Source of the DNA: Adineta vaga | Taxonomy: Eukaryota; Rotifera | Assembly (NCBI GenBank): GCA_021613535.1 | Contig: CP075496.1 | Span: 1,116,001 to 1,180,000 of the forward strand | Direction: 5' to 3' | Length of the DNA stretch: 64,000 bases | Shown here: in pieces, positions 1 through 11,996 of the stretch | Layout of the letters: every line of letters starts with the position of its first letter | How positions within the stretch are numbered: the stretch's first letter is position 1 | Program-made: the position numbers and the translations under genes | The notes under the pieces: generated by a model | What the model saw: the letters and a program-made list of their open reading frames with translations, nothing else | Told to the model about the DNA's origin: nothing | The model's database searches: none

Positions 1-2709
1 GTAACACAAATTTGTCGTACATTACTTGTATCATTATTGTACTCAGGTTGAGTATGCATTTTCGTAACAATAACATTACTTGGTACCAATTTAATCATCA
101 CTGATGGATTTGTATTTGGAAATGTTATACCTTTTGTATTCTCATAGAATTTACTAAAATCTGATCTCATACCCTTCGAAGTGATTGATTCAACATTGTA
201 ATATGTAAGAATATTTTTTTCTTCACACAGTGCTAAATAAATCGATAATAGTTAGAATTATATAGATAATTCAATAGAAAACTTACGTCGATTGGCAATT
301 TTAGTAACAGCTAAATAAACAAAAGATTTATTTTATAAGAATGAATTTCGTTCGATGATTGTTTATTTACCTGAAGGAGTTGTTGAATCATCTTCAATTT
401 GAGCTTTTGTTCGTAATTGTTCTTCGTTAAAACAACCATTAAGAACAAGTTTAACATTTCTTGGTGGTTGACCATCAATCGTTCCTTGACTGGTTGTAAT
501 AAGAATGTGTTCAATCGATTCAACATTAACAGAAACAATTTGTCCAACATAACTACCATAGAATGTCGATTCACCGTCATAAGTATCATATAATATATAA
601 GTGATTGGTCCAATTATATTTGGCGAATTAGTTAAACCAATACTTGTTACACCCTTAATATTTTTTGTTACAATTGACCATTGAAGTTTATTACCAGTTT
701 TCGCTGTTAAACCAGAAGATGTTAGTGCAAGTGCAGCATAATCAGTTGAACGTTGTCCATTAAGTTCCATTGAAAGGATTTTATTGGTTGGAATTGCCAT
801 TAAATCAGTTGGATTTGGACATGATTTTACTAGAAAATATAATTGGTCATCTTAAAGAAATCTTTCATTCAAACATACATGAAGTAGGTACAGTTGTACT
901 TGGAGCAACAGTTGGTACAATATATGTGACTAAATTTGCTAAAGAAGAAAGAAAAAATTGAGAAATGAAAAAGAGAATAGTTTGATTTATCTAACCTTTT
1001 GTATGACATCCAGTAACTTTAAGCCGAAGTCTTTGAACATTATCGTTATTATCAGTTTTTAAAACTTTGACTAAAATTCCTCGAACATCTTGAAAATCTC
1101 CCCAAATAATCGGTTCATTCTCAGGTGAAATCCATGTTAATGGTTGACCGGTCACTTCATTCTGGATAATTTTATCATTCGAATCATAAAATTGTGCTTG
1201 AATTTGTCGAACATTTCCTGGATAGTTTTTATAATCACGCTGAACTTCAACTTTGGAAACATATGCATGTCCATATTCTTTAAATTTGATTAAAACTTCG
1301 GGATCGTTCAATTTACAATTTTCACCATTTCGATCTTCATATGCTTGTGTCATATCCGATTTGCATTTACGAGAGTGAAATTCAAATTTGTCAACGTTGT
1401 CTCTTGTTAAAATATTACTTTCATGGCATAATGCTAAAAGATACACATACAAAATTAATTCGTTTATTCTTTTCATAACTTACGTCTTCTACCACCTTGT
1501 CCCTCACAGATTCGAACGAAGACTTGTAATGTTACATTCGATGCTACAGTTGATGAAGAATCTGTTTGTAAGATTTCCACACGAATACCATAGAATGGAA
1601 TATTTGGACAGATTTTATCTAAAGCATTATTTTCTCGTCCGAAGTCACTAATATGATTGATTTGCCAATTTTGTAATGCGGGATTTTCAATTGTATGATT
1701 GTTTTCATCAAGATATGATAAACGTATTTGCTTGACATTACTTCGTGGTGTTACAACTTGTACAAGTCCAATATTAATTGGTCGTTTAAAATAAACACGA
1801 AAATATCGTGATCTTGTTGATGGATTGAATTGAAAACCGGTTTTATTATTTCGAATAATCATTTCACGTAATGTGCCAAGTTGTTCACTTGCTTCACTAA
1901 TTTCAATGCGTTGTACATATGTGGAATCTTGCATAACATCATAAATTGGTGAACAATTACATGCTGAAATATTTTAAATGATTTTTTGTTGAAAAAAACA
2001 AAAGAAAAACGATTCTTCTCAACAACTTACGTAATGTTTTTTCACATGTTGATAAATTAATTTGAAACGTTTGTTTCGATGTTGTAACGGGTAAATTACT
2101 TAATTCTAATTTAACTGCATTAACACGTGATAAACATTGAGATATAACACCTTGATTTGATTGCATTGGTTCAAGTGTAATTGAACCATCATTAGTTGGT
2201 TTTTGTAAAGACACATATGCGGAAAATTCATTTGTTAAACCATCAATTCGAATTGATGAGAGATCAATCGGACCTTTGGTCATTGTCAATGTTAATGTCG
2301 GAATTAATGAATTACTTCGAATTAATACTAACGAATGGGGTGATGTAAATAAATTCGAAAGAATCAATTGATCATCAGCAATATTTGTTGTTAATTGAAA
2401 ATATTCCGAACGAGCAAGAAGATTCAATGATTGATTGCATTGACATACTAAAAAAAACATGAGAAGATGATTTCAATTAGAAAAGTTTTTTTTTTGTTTC
2501 CATCTGAATTACTTGGTGTTGATGATGATTGAGCACTGAAAATAATGATAAAATTAATTGTTTTTTTTTTAAAGAAACGTATTCAATTAAACTTACGTAG
2601 TTTGTGGAATTGAAATAAATAAAATGGAAAGAAGAATGAACATAATACACGGAGAAGAAATCGTCGATAATGCACGTTTTGAAAGCGTACACTCAACAAC
2701 GGAGATCAT
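1..2709 (-). CDS. Secreted repeat protein, galactose-binding-like modules (partial, runs off left edge)
   Basis: Exons on the minus strand: 2597-2709, 2513-2535 (23 nt), 2031-2447, 1484-1963, 996-1433, 371-829, 287-310 (24 nt), 1-232 and beyond. The protein starts MISVVECTLSKRALST and has a hydrophobic stretch (residues about 22-36) that can act as a signal peptide; an internal Met at residue 22 is an alternative start. It then carries about 150-residue repeats that each end in a Cys (for example VNGC, VTGC, KLVLNGC) and start again at a P-x-C motif, with alternating beta-strand-like segments resembling discoidin/galactose-binding folds. Each module is one large exon, and the frames join at phase 1 throughout after exon 2. 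I do not recognise a named family. Likely extracellular (cuticle, mucus or matrix), by inference. The splice model is well supported because every junction keeps frame. Confidence 0.72.
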
Positions 2710-2789
2710 ATTGAGACAAATTATTTCGATTACTCTGTCCCACTTGATCAAATAAATTCAAATAATAATCGAAATGATTTCTGAAGCTT

Positions 2790-2802
2790 TTTTTATATAA
2801 TC
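2790..2802 (-). promoter_or_regulatory. Candidate TATA box of the secreted repeat gene
   Basis: A TATATAAAA-type motif on the minus strand lies about 85 bases upstream of the ATG at 2709. Position and strand fit a core promoter; not otherwise supported. Confidence 0.4.
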
Positions 2803-3699
2803 ACTGATCGTTTGGCTCGATTGTTCTTCTATCTTCTAAATGTTTTTCCATAGAAAGGCACCGGTCGTCTTAATGGCCTATTAGCAACAATCTTTTATTC
2901 TCCAATATTCGTTTTTTCTCATTAAATTTATAACTTCTGGTGCCCATTTTTTCTTTCCAAGAAAAAAACATCAAAGCATATTAGATGAATAGAGTAACTA
3001 CTAGAAAGAGAAAATAAAATAATTTAGATCTATACAGAATCATATTAAATTGTGCTTTTCTAATATGCTCTTTAATGATCATATTTTCTTTCACTGCCCA
3101 CACACAAAAATATGTGATCGTATTATATAATATAGTTTTGAAAATTTCTGACAATACGAGTTGAATTTATCGTCAATGAAAGTTGTCGGGACGTCTGAAT
3201 ATTCGACAAATGGTGAGATGAGATTGTTCATCTTGAGAAAAATTCAAGTAGAAGTCGTGCTGCTTTGATAATTATTCGATAACATTTGTCTTAATTTCTC
3301 TTTTTTATCTTTCCGATGAGATTTTATTGCATCGTTTAATGATACAAGAATTATTCATAATAACGTCAGCTGCTTGCCGATCTTTAATATGAAAGAAATG
3401 TTTTCGCCCTGTATAATTTCAAAAATGATTCTTTCATGCAAAGAAAAAAGCAATAACTATCTTCCCTTTTCTTTACTTTTAACTTCTATTCACTAGTGAC
3501 AGATGGAAATATAATTATTTGATCGTTACGAAAGACATTTTTGCTTTTCTCCGGTCATTCAGTGTAATTGATTACATGTTTTAATTACAAATAGATTTGT
3601 TTTGTTTGGAAAGAACAAAAAAGATGAGTGTTATTCAATGATGATAGTTTTATCCGAAGAAAAAATAATAATATATGTATAAGAAATAAAAGTGAAAAT
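2803..3699. other. Intergenic, no gene seen
   Basis: AT-rich spacer between the 5' end of the secreted repeat gene and the 3' end of SPATA17. I see only short chance open frames and no repeat or RNA gene. Confidence 0.6.
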
Positions 3700-5253
3700 A
3701 TTACGAAGTTGAATAATAAAAATGAGGTTCAGCATAAGTTGTTTCTAGTTTATCAAATTCGGGAATGCCATGAACTAATGATCGAAAACCCTGAAAATAA
3801 AAAACACGAGAAAATGTTTTATTTTTGAAAAAAAAGTATTGAAACAAACTTGTTGTGATAACCATTGTTGTTTATTTGCTTGTCTTAATGCTAATTGTTC
3901 AAGTTTCTTTGGTTCTTCATAAGGTTCTTCTCCAACTAATGTACGTGCATAAGATTTTTTACGAAATAGACCTGCTCGAAATCTGAAAAATTCAATGAAT
4001 TCAAAAAGATTTCAACGAAAAGTTTGGATTTCATACGTATCATCATGAACTCGATCAGCCCATTCGTTAAGTTTGATTTCCTCACGCATTTTTTCTGTCG
4101 CAAAATAATCTGTTTCACATCGTAATGATGGTTTCAATGATCGATAACGTTGATATCGAACATCTTCCGATGCTCGAAAAGGACCCTACAATTATTCATG
4201 ATTTTGTTTGAAAAAAAATAACTAAAAGGTTTGATTCAATACTTGTGGTTTGGGTTTTAATGGTGGTAAAAGCTTTGTTAATGTTGCCATTTCTTCATCT
4301 TTCGTACTTTTTATTGGTTTCGATCGAGATGGAATTTCAAATTTTGTCGATCGTAAAATAATTTCCATTTCTTTTGGTGCTCTAAAAGAATGTTCTCTCA
4401 TATTCAATAAGAACAATCTATAAATTTTGATATTACTCTAAATATTTTGAATTATAAATTCCAGGTACAGCTTTTGTACTGACTAAATAATGTGTTCGTT
4501 TTGCTTCATCTTCTAATTTTGTTAAATTTCCTTGTCGTTGTTGTTCAACTTCTCTTTGTTCTAAATATTCTCGATATTCCATTAATTGAATTCTAGAAAA
4601 AAAACGACAAAAATTTCATTGTAAAACTTTCGTTTGATCCAAAGATGAATACCGAATTTGTTCATTTTTAGCTTCAAGTCCAGCAAGATACCGTTTTCGA
4701 CTATAATAATCCAATATATATTTACGCGTATAATAACCACGCCAAATTTTTTGAATCTAAAAACAAAAGACGAATTTACTTCGATATAAAAGATAACGTT
4801 GTTCGTACTTTGACAGCTTTGTCATCATAATATTTCAATCGAAGATGAAGAACTTGTGTCTAAAGAAATTTGTTTTTTTAATTTTCAAGAGAAAAATTAA
4901 ATTTGTTTTTTTACTTTAAGTTCTTCACGGTAGAGTTGTTTGGCTTTATAACCTCGCCACCATTTTTGAATGATCAATGCACATCGATGCAGAAATCTAT
5001 TGAGAGAAAATGAATTCTTGATGAAATTCAAATAAAAATAACAAACTTCAGATGAGCTCGAACACGAAAACCTCGCCATGATGATTGAATGGTTACAGCA
5101 GATTGTTTTTCATATTCTCGAGCAATTTCCGCTTCTCTATAATGATAAAATCGATTGAAATTGAATTATATTTATTTGAATTTACTTGGCTAAATGTTCA
5201 AGTTCTACAAGGATTTTTTCCGAATTACGACGTAGTTCCAAAAAACCTGCCAT
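3700..5253 (-). CDS. SPATA17: Spermatogenesis-associated protein 17 (IQ-motif protein)
   Basis: Ten exons: 5186-5253, 5047-5136, 4915-4996, 4809-4859, 4653-4756, 4437-4592, 4243-4381, 4037-4185, 3850-3982, 3700-3790; about 353 aa, against about 360 in vertebrates. Three calmodulin-binding IQ motifs are visible: IQSSWRGFRVRAHL, IQKWWRGYKAKQLY and IQKIWRGYYTRKYI. They are followed by a Glu/Arg-rich helix and the family signatures HYLVSTKAVPGIYNS and LLPPLKPKPQGPFR, and the protein ends near HFYYSTS. SPATA17 is a cilium/flagellum-associated calmodulin-binding protein in other animals. The start lies 335 bp from the AGL start, so the two genes diverge from a shared spacer. Identification rests on motif order and length; all junctions keep frame. 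Confidence 0.9.
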
Positions 5254-5588
5254 TCAAATGAATGGATATGAAACAGTTGCTAAGTTATTTGATGTGATAC
5301 TGTTTAATAATACAATTACTTAATTTATCAATATCAAAAAGATTTTTTTCGAAACAATGATTTGAAGGAAGAAAAGAAACCTTTTAACAGTTCGTTGTCA
5401 AGTTATTAACGTGAAAAATGAACTTCATAATCGAGTTTCCATTATAGATGTCGCATTGATTCATTATTCTTCCTATTGGTTTTTATTTGGAATACGTATA
5501 CTGATAATGCGATATTATTTATTTTCGAGTTTGTTTTCAACTGATTAAACCTATTAAAGAGAAAGATAATATCTATTTTTGTATAATC
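5254..5588. promoter_or_regulatory. Divergent promoter region SPATA17 / AGL
   Basis: A 335-bp AT-rich spacer separates the start codons of two genes transcribed in opposite directions. No clear TATA motif was picked out. It must hold both 5' UTRs and core promoters unless an upstream noncoding exon exists. Confidence 0.45.
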
Positions 5589-8500
5589 ATGTCTCGCAGA
5601 CGAACATCGTCTGTTTCTGCATATTTTCATTCATTTATACTTGAAACGAATGTTTCATTAACATCACCTGGAATTTATTATATACCAAGTGATTCACATC
5701 TTCATTTTACATTATCATCATCATTAATTCCCTATAATGTTCAGCTTTTCTGTGATTATCATTCGACAAATTTTCAGCGAGGAGTTTATCATCAATTAAC
5801 ATGGTCATCCAAAGATGATGATCGATTTGCTCAATTATTCTGTACACGAGCTGGTCCAATTCATTTTTATTATACAGCAAAGGATAAAAAAGGTGAAGGT
5901 TATATTATTGTTGAACCACGTCTTTCAAATTTAACAAGTGGAGATCCAGAAGAAATAACTTGTTTAACTGTTCTATCGAAATCATTAGGTAAAATTGATG
6001 ATTGGGAATCTCGTTTATCAATTGCATATCATAGTAATTATAATATGATTCATTTTACACCAATTCAACAATTATACAAAGTCTCAAATTCTTCGTATTC
6101 AGTTACACATCATCATCAATTAAATCCATTATTTGGCAAAGATAAAACTCATGATGATATTAAAAAAGTTGTTGATAAAATGGCCAATGAATGGAATATT
6201 GTCTCCATAACAGATCTTGTTTATAATCATGCAGCAAATGATTGTTCTATTTTAGAAAATCATCCTGAAGCTTCATACAATCTCGTTAATTCTCCTCATT
6301 TAAAACCGGCGTTTTTACTCGATGCAATTCTAATGCAATTTACTTGTGATGTTAATCAAGGAAGACTCGATAGAATTCCTGCGGAAATTTCTAAAGAACA
6401 TTTACCAATCATTAAAGAATATCTTCTTAATGATATCATTCCACGTTATGCACTTCATGAATTCTATATGATTGATATAAAGAAAACTGTTGAAGAATTC
6501 GCTCAATTAATTCAAAATGAACTTCCAACAAGTTCTTCACATAATTATGAAGATGAGTACACATTTCGAATTAATTACGGTTCTTATATTCCTTATGGTG
6601 GAAGAATCGATTTCGAAAAAGCTCGAGATATTTTTTATTGCGCTGGTCGAACACCAATTCAGGCATGTGAACTTCTAACCGATCGATTAATGTATTTAAA
6701 TCATTTGAAATATTCACAAGTACAATCGGATCTTAATCGTGCAGTTGAAAATTGTCTCGATGGATGTGAATATCATTTTTTCGGTTCATATGGTCCACAT
6801 TTTAAAAGTATTTCACCTAAAACACCATTTGTTGGTAATTATTTTGCTTATCCACATGAGAAAACATTTCAAACAAGTCCAGAAGAAGTTCTACAAGCAT
6901 ATAAAGAGAATAATAAAACATTTCTCGAACGTGTTATGGCACATAATGGTTGGGTTATGAATGATAATCCATTAAGAAACTTTGCTGAAGATACTCAAGG
7001 ACCAAATGTGTATTTTCGACGAGAATTAAATCAATGGTCGGATATTGTTAAATTAAATTTCGGAAGTTGTGAAGCGGATTCACCACATCTTTGGGCGTAT
7101 ATGAAAGAATATACAAGATTAATTGCAACGACATTTCATGGTGCAAGATTAGATAATTGTCACTCAACACCATTACATGTCGCTCAAGTAAATAAAGAAC
7201 AGATTGTTTTTTAAATCTCTTCATTCTATTTAAGTATTTAATGGATTATGCTCGAGAATTAAATCCACAATTTTATATTCTGGGAGAATTATTTACAAAT
7301 AGTGAAACACTTGATAATACATTTATCAATAAACTTGGTATCAATGCACTCGTACGCGGTAAGAAAATTTCCATTCATTTCTTACAAGGTCTAAATATAG
7401 ACTCAGAAAATATGTCAATACTAGGATATTCTACAGTCTAACTATAAATAGAAATCGTTTTCTTTATCAAGGAAAACAAAATGTCTTGTCACATCGATAG
7501 AATAGTGTCAACACTTGTAAATGAGTTTCCTATCTTATATTAGTTTACTTAGAATATAGTAGCTCTATATTCATCATCAGATGATATCATTATGTTTTTT
7601 AATTAGAATCATTACATGCTCGATTACCATCTGATTTGGGTCATATGATATGTAGTCATGGCCGTTTATCCGTTGGTTCATTATTTCGTTTACAAACCGT
7701 ATTGAAACCACGTCGTGCTCAAGCATTTCTCTATGATCAAACTCATGACAATCCATGTCCAATTGAACGTCGTTCCTTAGCTGATGTTTTACCTCGTTCT
7801 GCATATGTTGCAATGTCATGTACACCTACAGGATCCAATCGTGGTTATGATGAACTTGTTCCACATCATATAGATGTTGTTCATGAACGACGACTTTATG
7901 ATAAATGGACAGATGATAAAAAACGAAGTCTTATTCAAGCCAAATCGATATTCAATCGTCTCCATGTTCGTTTATCATCCGACGGATATACACGAATAAT
8001 TGCCGATCAATTATCTTCCAATACGTTAATGATAACACGTCAACATCCGCTAACAAATTCGATAATAATTTTAATTGGTTATACCGATACAATTGAAGGA
8101 GAAAACGAAAAGATTGAACCATTGATGATACAAGGTACAATTGAAGAGATTTTATTCGAAATGAATTTATCTTGGTTAAATAATGATAATAAATTAGATT
8201 CATTTGTTCGTAATGTTGATTTTATTAATGGTTTACGTGAAAAAGATTTGAATATTTATATTAATGAACATTTAAAAAGAGATGAATCAAAATTCGTTGA
8301 AATTATTCAAGAAAATGAAAATAAATTAACAAAAGTTACATTTAATAAGGAAACATTTCTACCCGGATCGGTTCTTGCCTTTCAAATTAATCTCTTATCC
8401 AATGCAAAACAAGCATCAACTGAATTACGAAAAGAAATTTTTGAAAATGAATTATTATCATTTCGTTCACTTCTTTCTCAATGTTCACTTATTGATTTAA

Positions 8501-10360
8501 ATTTTCTTCTCTATCGTTGTAAAAACGAAGAAAACAATGAAATTTATCTCATACCTGAATATGGTTCACCTGTCTATGCTGGTTTACAAGGTGTTGAATC
8601 TTTATTAATTCAAATGAGATCATTATCAAATGAACAAATGCTCAAACATCCTTTATGTCTTCATTTAAAACAAGGAAATTGGTTTATGTCATATATATTT
8701 CAACGTTTACTAGAAAAGAAACAAACACGATTGATTGGTCAATGGTTTGAAAAATATTTTCAATTTATTGAACAATTACCGAAATATTTAATATCTGTTT
8801 ATTTTGATTTATTAATTCATCGAACATATAATATTTGTATTGAACGAGGAATTGAATTAATGTCAACACCATTTATTCAACAAGGTTCATCATTTGTTAA
8901 AAGTTTAGCAATGACAAGTGTACAAATGATGGGTATCGTTTCAAATGCACATTTACCGACTTATGAAGAAAGTAATAACGATAAACAATATCCATCAATG
9001 GCAGCTGGTTTACCTAATTTTTCGTAATTTTATATATTAATAGTTTGATTTTAATTGAATTTAATTTGTTTAGTGAAGGTATATGGCGTAATTGGGGTCG
9101 TGATACATTTATTTCACTTCGTGGTCTTCTTCTCTTAACGGGTCGATTTGATGAAGCTCGTCATTTATTATTGACATATGGTTCATGTCTTCGTCATGGT
9201 TTAATTCCTAATCTTCTTGCCGGTCCACGTTATAATGCACGAGATGCGATATGGTTTTGGTTATATTCTTTATCTCAATATACACAATTAGCACCAAATG
9301 GTACTTCAATTTTATCGGAAAATATACAAGGCAAACCTTTACATTCGATCATAAAAACAGCTATTAATACTCATTTGAATGGTTTAACGTTTCGTGAATA
9401 TAATGCTGGTTATCAATTAGATCGTGTGATGTCAGACGAAGGTTTTAATAATCGAATAGGTGTAGATTCGAAAACAGGATTTGTTTATGGTGGAAATCGT
9501 TGGAATTCTGGTACATGGATGGATAAAATGGGTTCATCCGAAGAAGCAGGAAATAAAGGTCATCCAGGTTCACCACGAGATGGAAGTGCGGTAGAATTAA
9601 TTGGATTGTCTCGTGCAACAATTCATTGGTTAATTCAAATGATCAAAGAAGGTTTCTATCCATATGAAGATCAAAAAACTATTCTTGCAACTTGGTTAAA
9701 AAAAATTGATGAGAATTTCGAAAAAGAATTTTGGATTGATGAAACAAGTAATCAAAGTCATTTCATCAATCGACGAAATATTTATAAAGATACAGTTAAT
9801 TCATCCCTTCAATATACAGATTATCAATTGAGACCGAATTTTCTTATTGCAGCAGTCGTGGTAAGAAATCATTAAAAATCATGAAAATAAACGTAGTTCA
9901 TTTGTGTGTGTTTTTCTAGGCACCTGAAATGTTTAATAAAGATCATATTTGGTTAGCTTTATCTCAAGTCGAATCAATATTACTCGGACCATTAGGTATT
10001 AAAACACTTGATCCATCCGATGAACAATATGTTGCCGATTATGATAATAAAAATGAATCATCTGATTTTAAACGTGCTCATGGTTATAATTATCATAATG
10101 GACCTGAATGGGTTTGGCTAACAGGTTATTATTTACGAGCGAAATTATTGTTTTCACCAAAAGAAAAACGTCATGAAACACGCGAACATGTTCAAGAAGT
10201 TCTCACTAGACATCGTCAAACTTTATTTGCCAGTGATTGGAAATCTTTGCCGGAATTAACATCAGATAATGGTTCATTCTGTCGAGATTCATGTCCCGCA
10301 CAAGCTTGGTCATGTGCAACAATTTTAGAAGCTGTTTATGATGTGCAACAATACAATTAA
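5589..10360 (+). CDS. AGL: Glycogen debranching enzyme (4-alpha-glucanotransferase / amylo-1,6-glucosidase)
   Basis: Five exons: 5589-7187, 7235-7358, 7607-9023, 9074-9860, 9920-10360; about 1455 aa, against about 1530 in vertebrates. The N-terminal GH13-type transferase half shows ESRLSIAYHSNYNMIHFTP, ITDLVYNHAANDCS, NLVNSPHLKPAF and the catalytic segment ARLDNCHSTPLHV followed by ILGELFTNSE. The C-terminal GH133 glucosidase half shows LPNFSEGIWRNWGRDTFIS, NCRDAIWFW-like and GFVYGGNRWNSGTWMDKMG, then GPLGIKTLDP and HNGPEWVW. It removes glycogen branches in the cytosol together with phosphorylase. All exon joins keep frame. Intron 2 (248 bp) is longer than its neighbours. Both active regions look intact. 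Confidence 0.95.
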
Positions 10361-10509
10361 CTTTTCTTTCAATTTCTTTTCCGTTTTTTTTTCTTTCTTT
10401 TTTTTATTAATCGAGCACCGGCTTTCTTTTTTATTGGGTTAATAAGCAAGCATTTTCAATTAGAATATATTTTTCGTTATTTTTTTAAAGATTTAACAGA
10501 AGAAAAAAT

Positions 10510-11468
10510 ATGGTCGCTTCACTTCTTGCACGAAAAGGAATGGGTCGCATTCTTGATGGAATTATTAAATATCGTCAAACATTACGACCATCACTTTTAG
10601 AAGAATTTCAAAAAGTTGCAACAGGACCAAGCGTAAGAAATCATTTTCTTTTGTTCTCATTTAGAAGGGGAAAAGAACAATTTTCATTTAGCCTGAAGGT
10701 CTTTTATTAACTTGCGTAGACAGTCGAGTCGTTGCTTCACGTATAACTCAAGCTGTACCCGGTCAATTATTTATAGTTCGAAATCCTGGTACTGTACGTT
10801 TTTTTCTTGATTATTCTCAAAATAAATTTCTGGATTTTTTCATTCCTTTTTCAAGGTAATTTAGTTCCTCATCATAATTGTTTTCGAAATAATGTTACTG
10901 TTGGTGGAGAATGTGGAGCTCTTGAATTAGCTTGTTCAATAAATAAAGTTCAAGTTATTGTTGTCATTGGTCATTCGGATTGTAAAGCAATGAATTTACT
11001 TTATTCAATTCGTGATGATTTGAAATCACCATCTAAAGGTCCATTAGAAGATTGGTTAAGATTTCATGGACGAGGAACACTTGAACAATTTAAAAAACTT
11101 GAATCAGCAACTGGTTTCGATCGTAAACTTATCTTCCATGGTGCCCAACATTCAGAAGATGATTTTGAAGCTTACATCGATCCACGAAATGAATTTAGAC
11201 CATCCGATAAATTTTCTCAAGTAAAATCTTTAGAAAAAGACGTCTCTTTTTCTTATTCAATTTCTTTTAGATCAATACATTGGAACAATTGAAGAATTTT
11301 CTCACGTATCCATTTCTAAAAGAACGATTAAATCGAAATGAATTGGAAGTTCATGCACTTTGGACAGATATATCCAAAGGAGAAGTGTATATGTTCTCTT
11401 TTCAAGAAAAAACTTTCGTGAAAATTGATGAATCTACTTATAAGACACTTTCTCTTCAATGTATTTAA
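10510..11468 (+). CDS. Beta-class carbonic anhydrase
   Basis: Four exons: 10510-10632, 10692-10788, 10856-11220, 11271-11468; about 260 aa, typical for animal beta-CAs. The zinc ligands are visible: Cys49 in CVDSR, with the Asp51-Arg53 dyad, and His113/Cys116 in GHSDC. The segment RNPGNLVPH spans the exon 2/3 junction; the donor is fixed after CCT-G because the alternative GTACGT three bases on would put a stop in frame. It interconverts CO2 and bicarbonate. Beta-CAs occur in invertebrates (often mitochondrial) but not vertebrates; the N-terminus is Arg/Lys-rich and could be a weak targeting sequence (inference). It lies 150 bp downstream of AGL on the same strand. Confidence 0.93.
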
Positions 11469-11996
11469 TTACTTTACATCTATTATGTTAGTTGCAATAT
11501 TTTCTATATCAGTGTTGTTGTTTGTTTTTCAACGATGAAAAAACAAATTTGACAAGAGAGTTTGTGTTTTCTTGAACAAAAAAATCGAATAAAATAGATT
11601 AGAAGTTGATCGAGGGAAAATGAAATTATATAAGATTTAATATGATTGGTTCGAGAGATCAAGTTACGTCTTATCGAAACATATATTTCACGCTTTGTGA
11701 AAAGAAAAGAAATGTCGATTTTCTTATCATAAATTAATGTGCCAAACTTTTAGTCGTCCAGTTTTATTTTATTTAACGAATTGCACTAAAAAACAAGTAA
11801 ATATTTTCTTAATTTATCGTTAAATCATTCTGTAAATTTTATAAACTCATATTTAATTTTGTAGAAAACTGTTTCTTAAGTAAATATAAAATCATTGATT
11901 AAAAGCTGAAATCATTCTTACCAAAGGTCACTAAGTTCATATCCTATTGATGTCTTTCTTCTTCTTCTTCTTTAGTTTCTACGTTCATTTCGTACA
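11469..11996. other. Intergenic, no gene seen
   Basis: AT-rich spacer between the carbonic anhydrase stop and the GH31 start, including a CTTCTTCTT run just before the start. No other feature found. Confidence 0.6.

Noticed and set aside
311-613. Open frames overlapping the secreted repeat gene in other frames, and similar ones across the window
   Set aside because: They are out of frame with a gene model whose splice junctions all agree.
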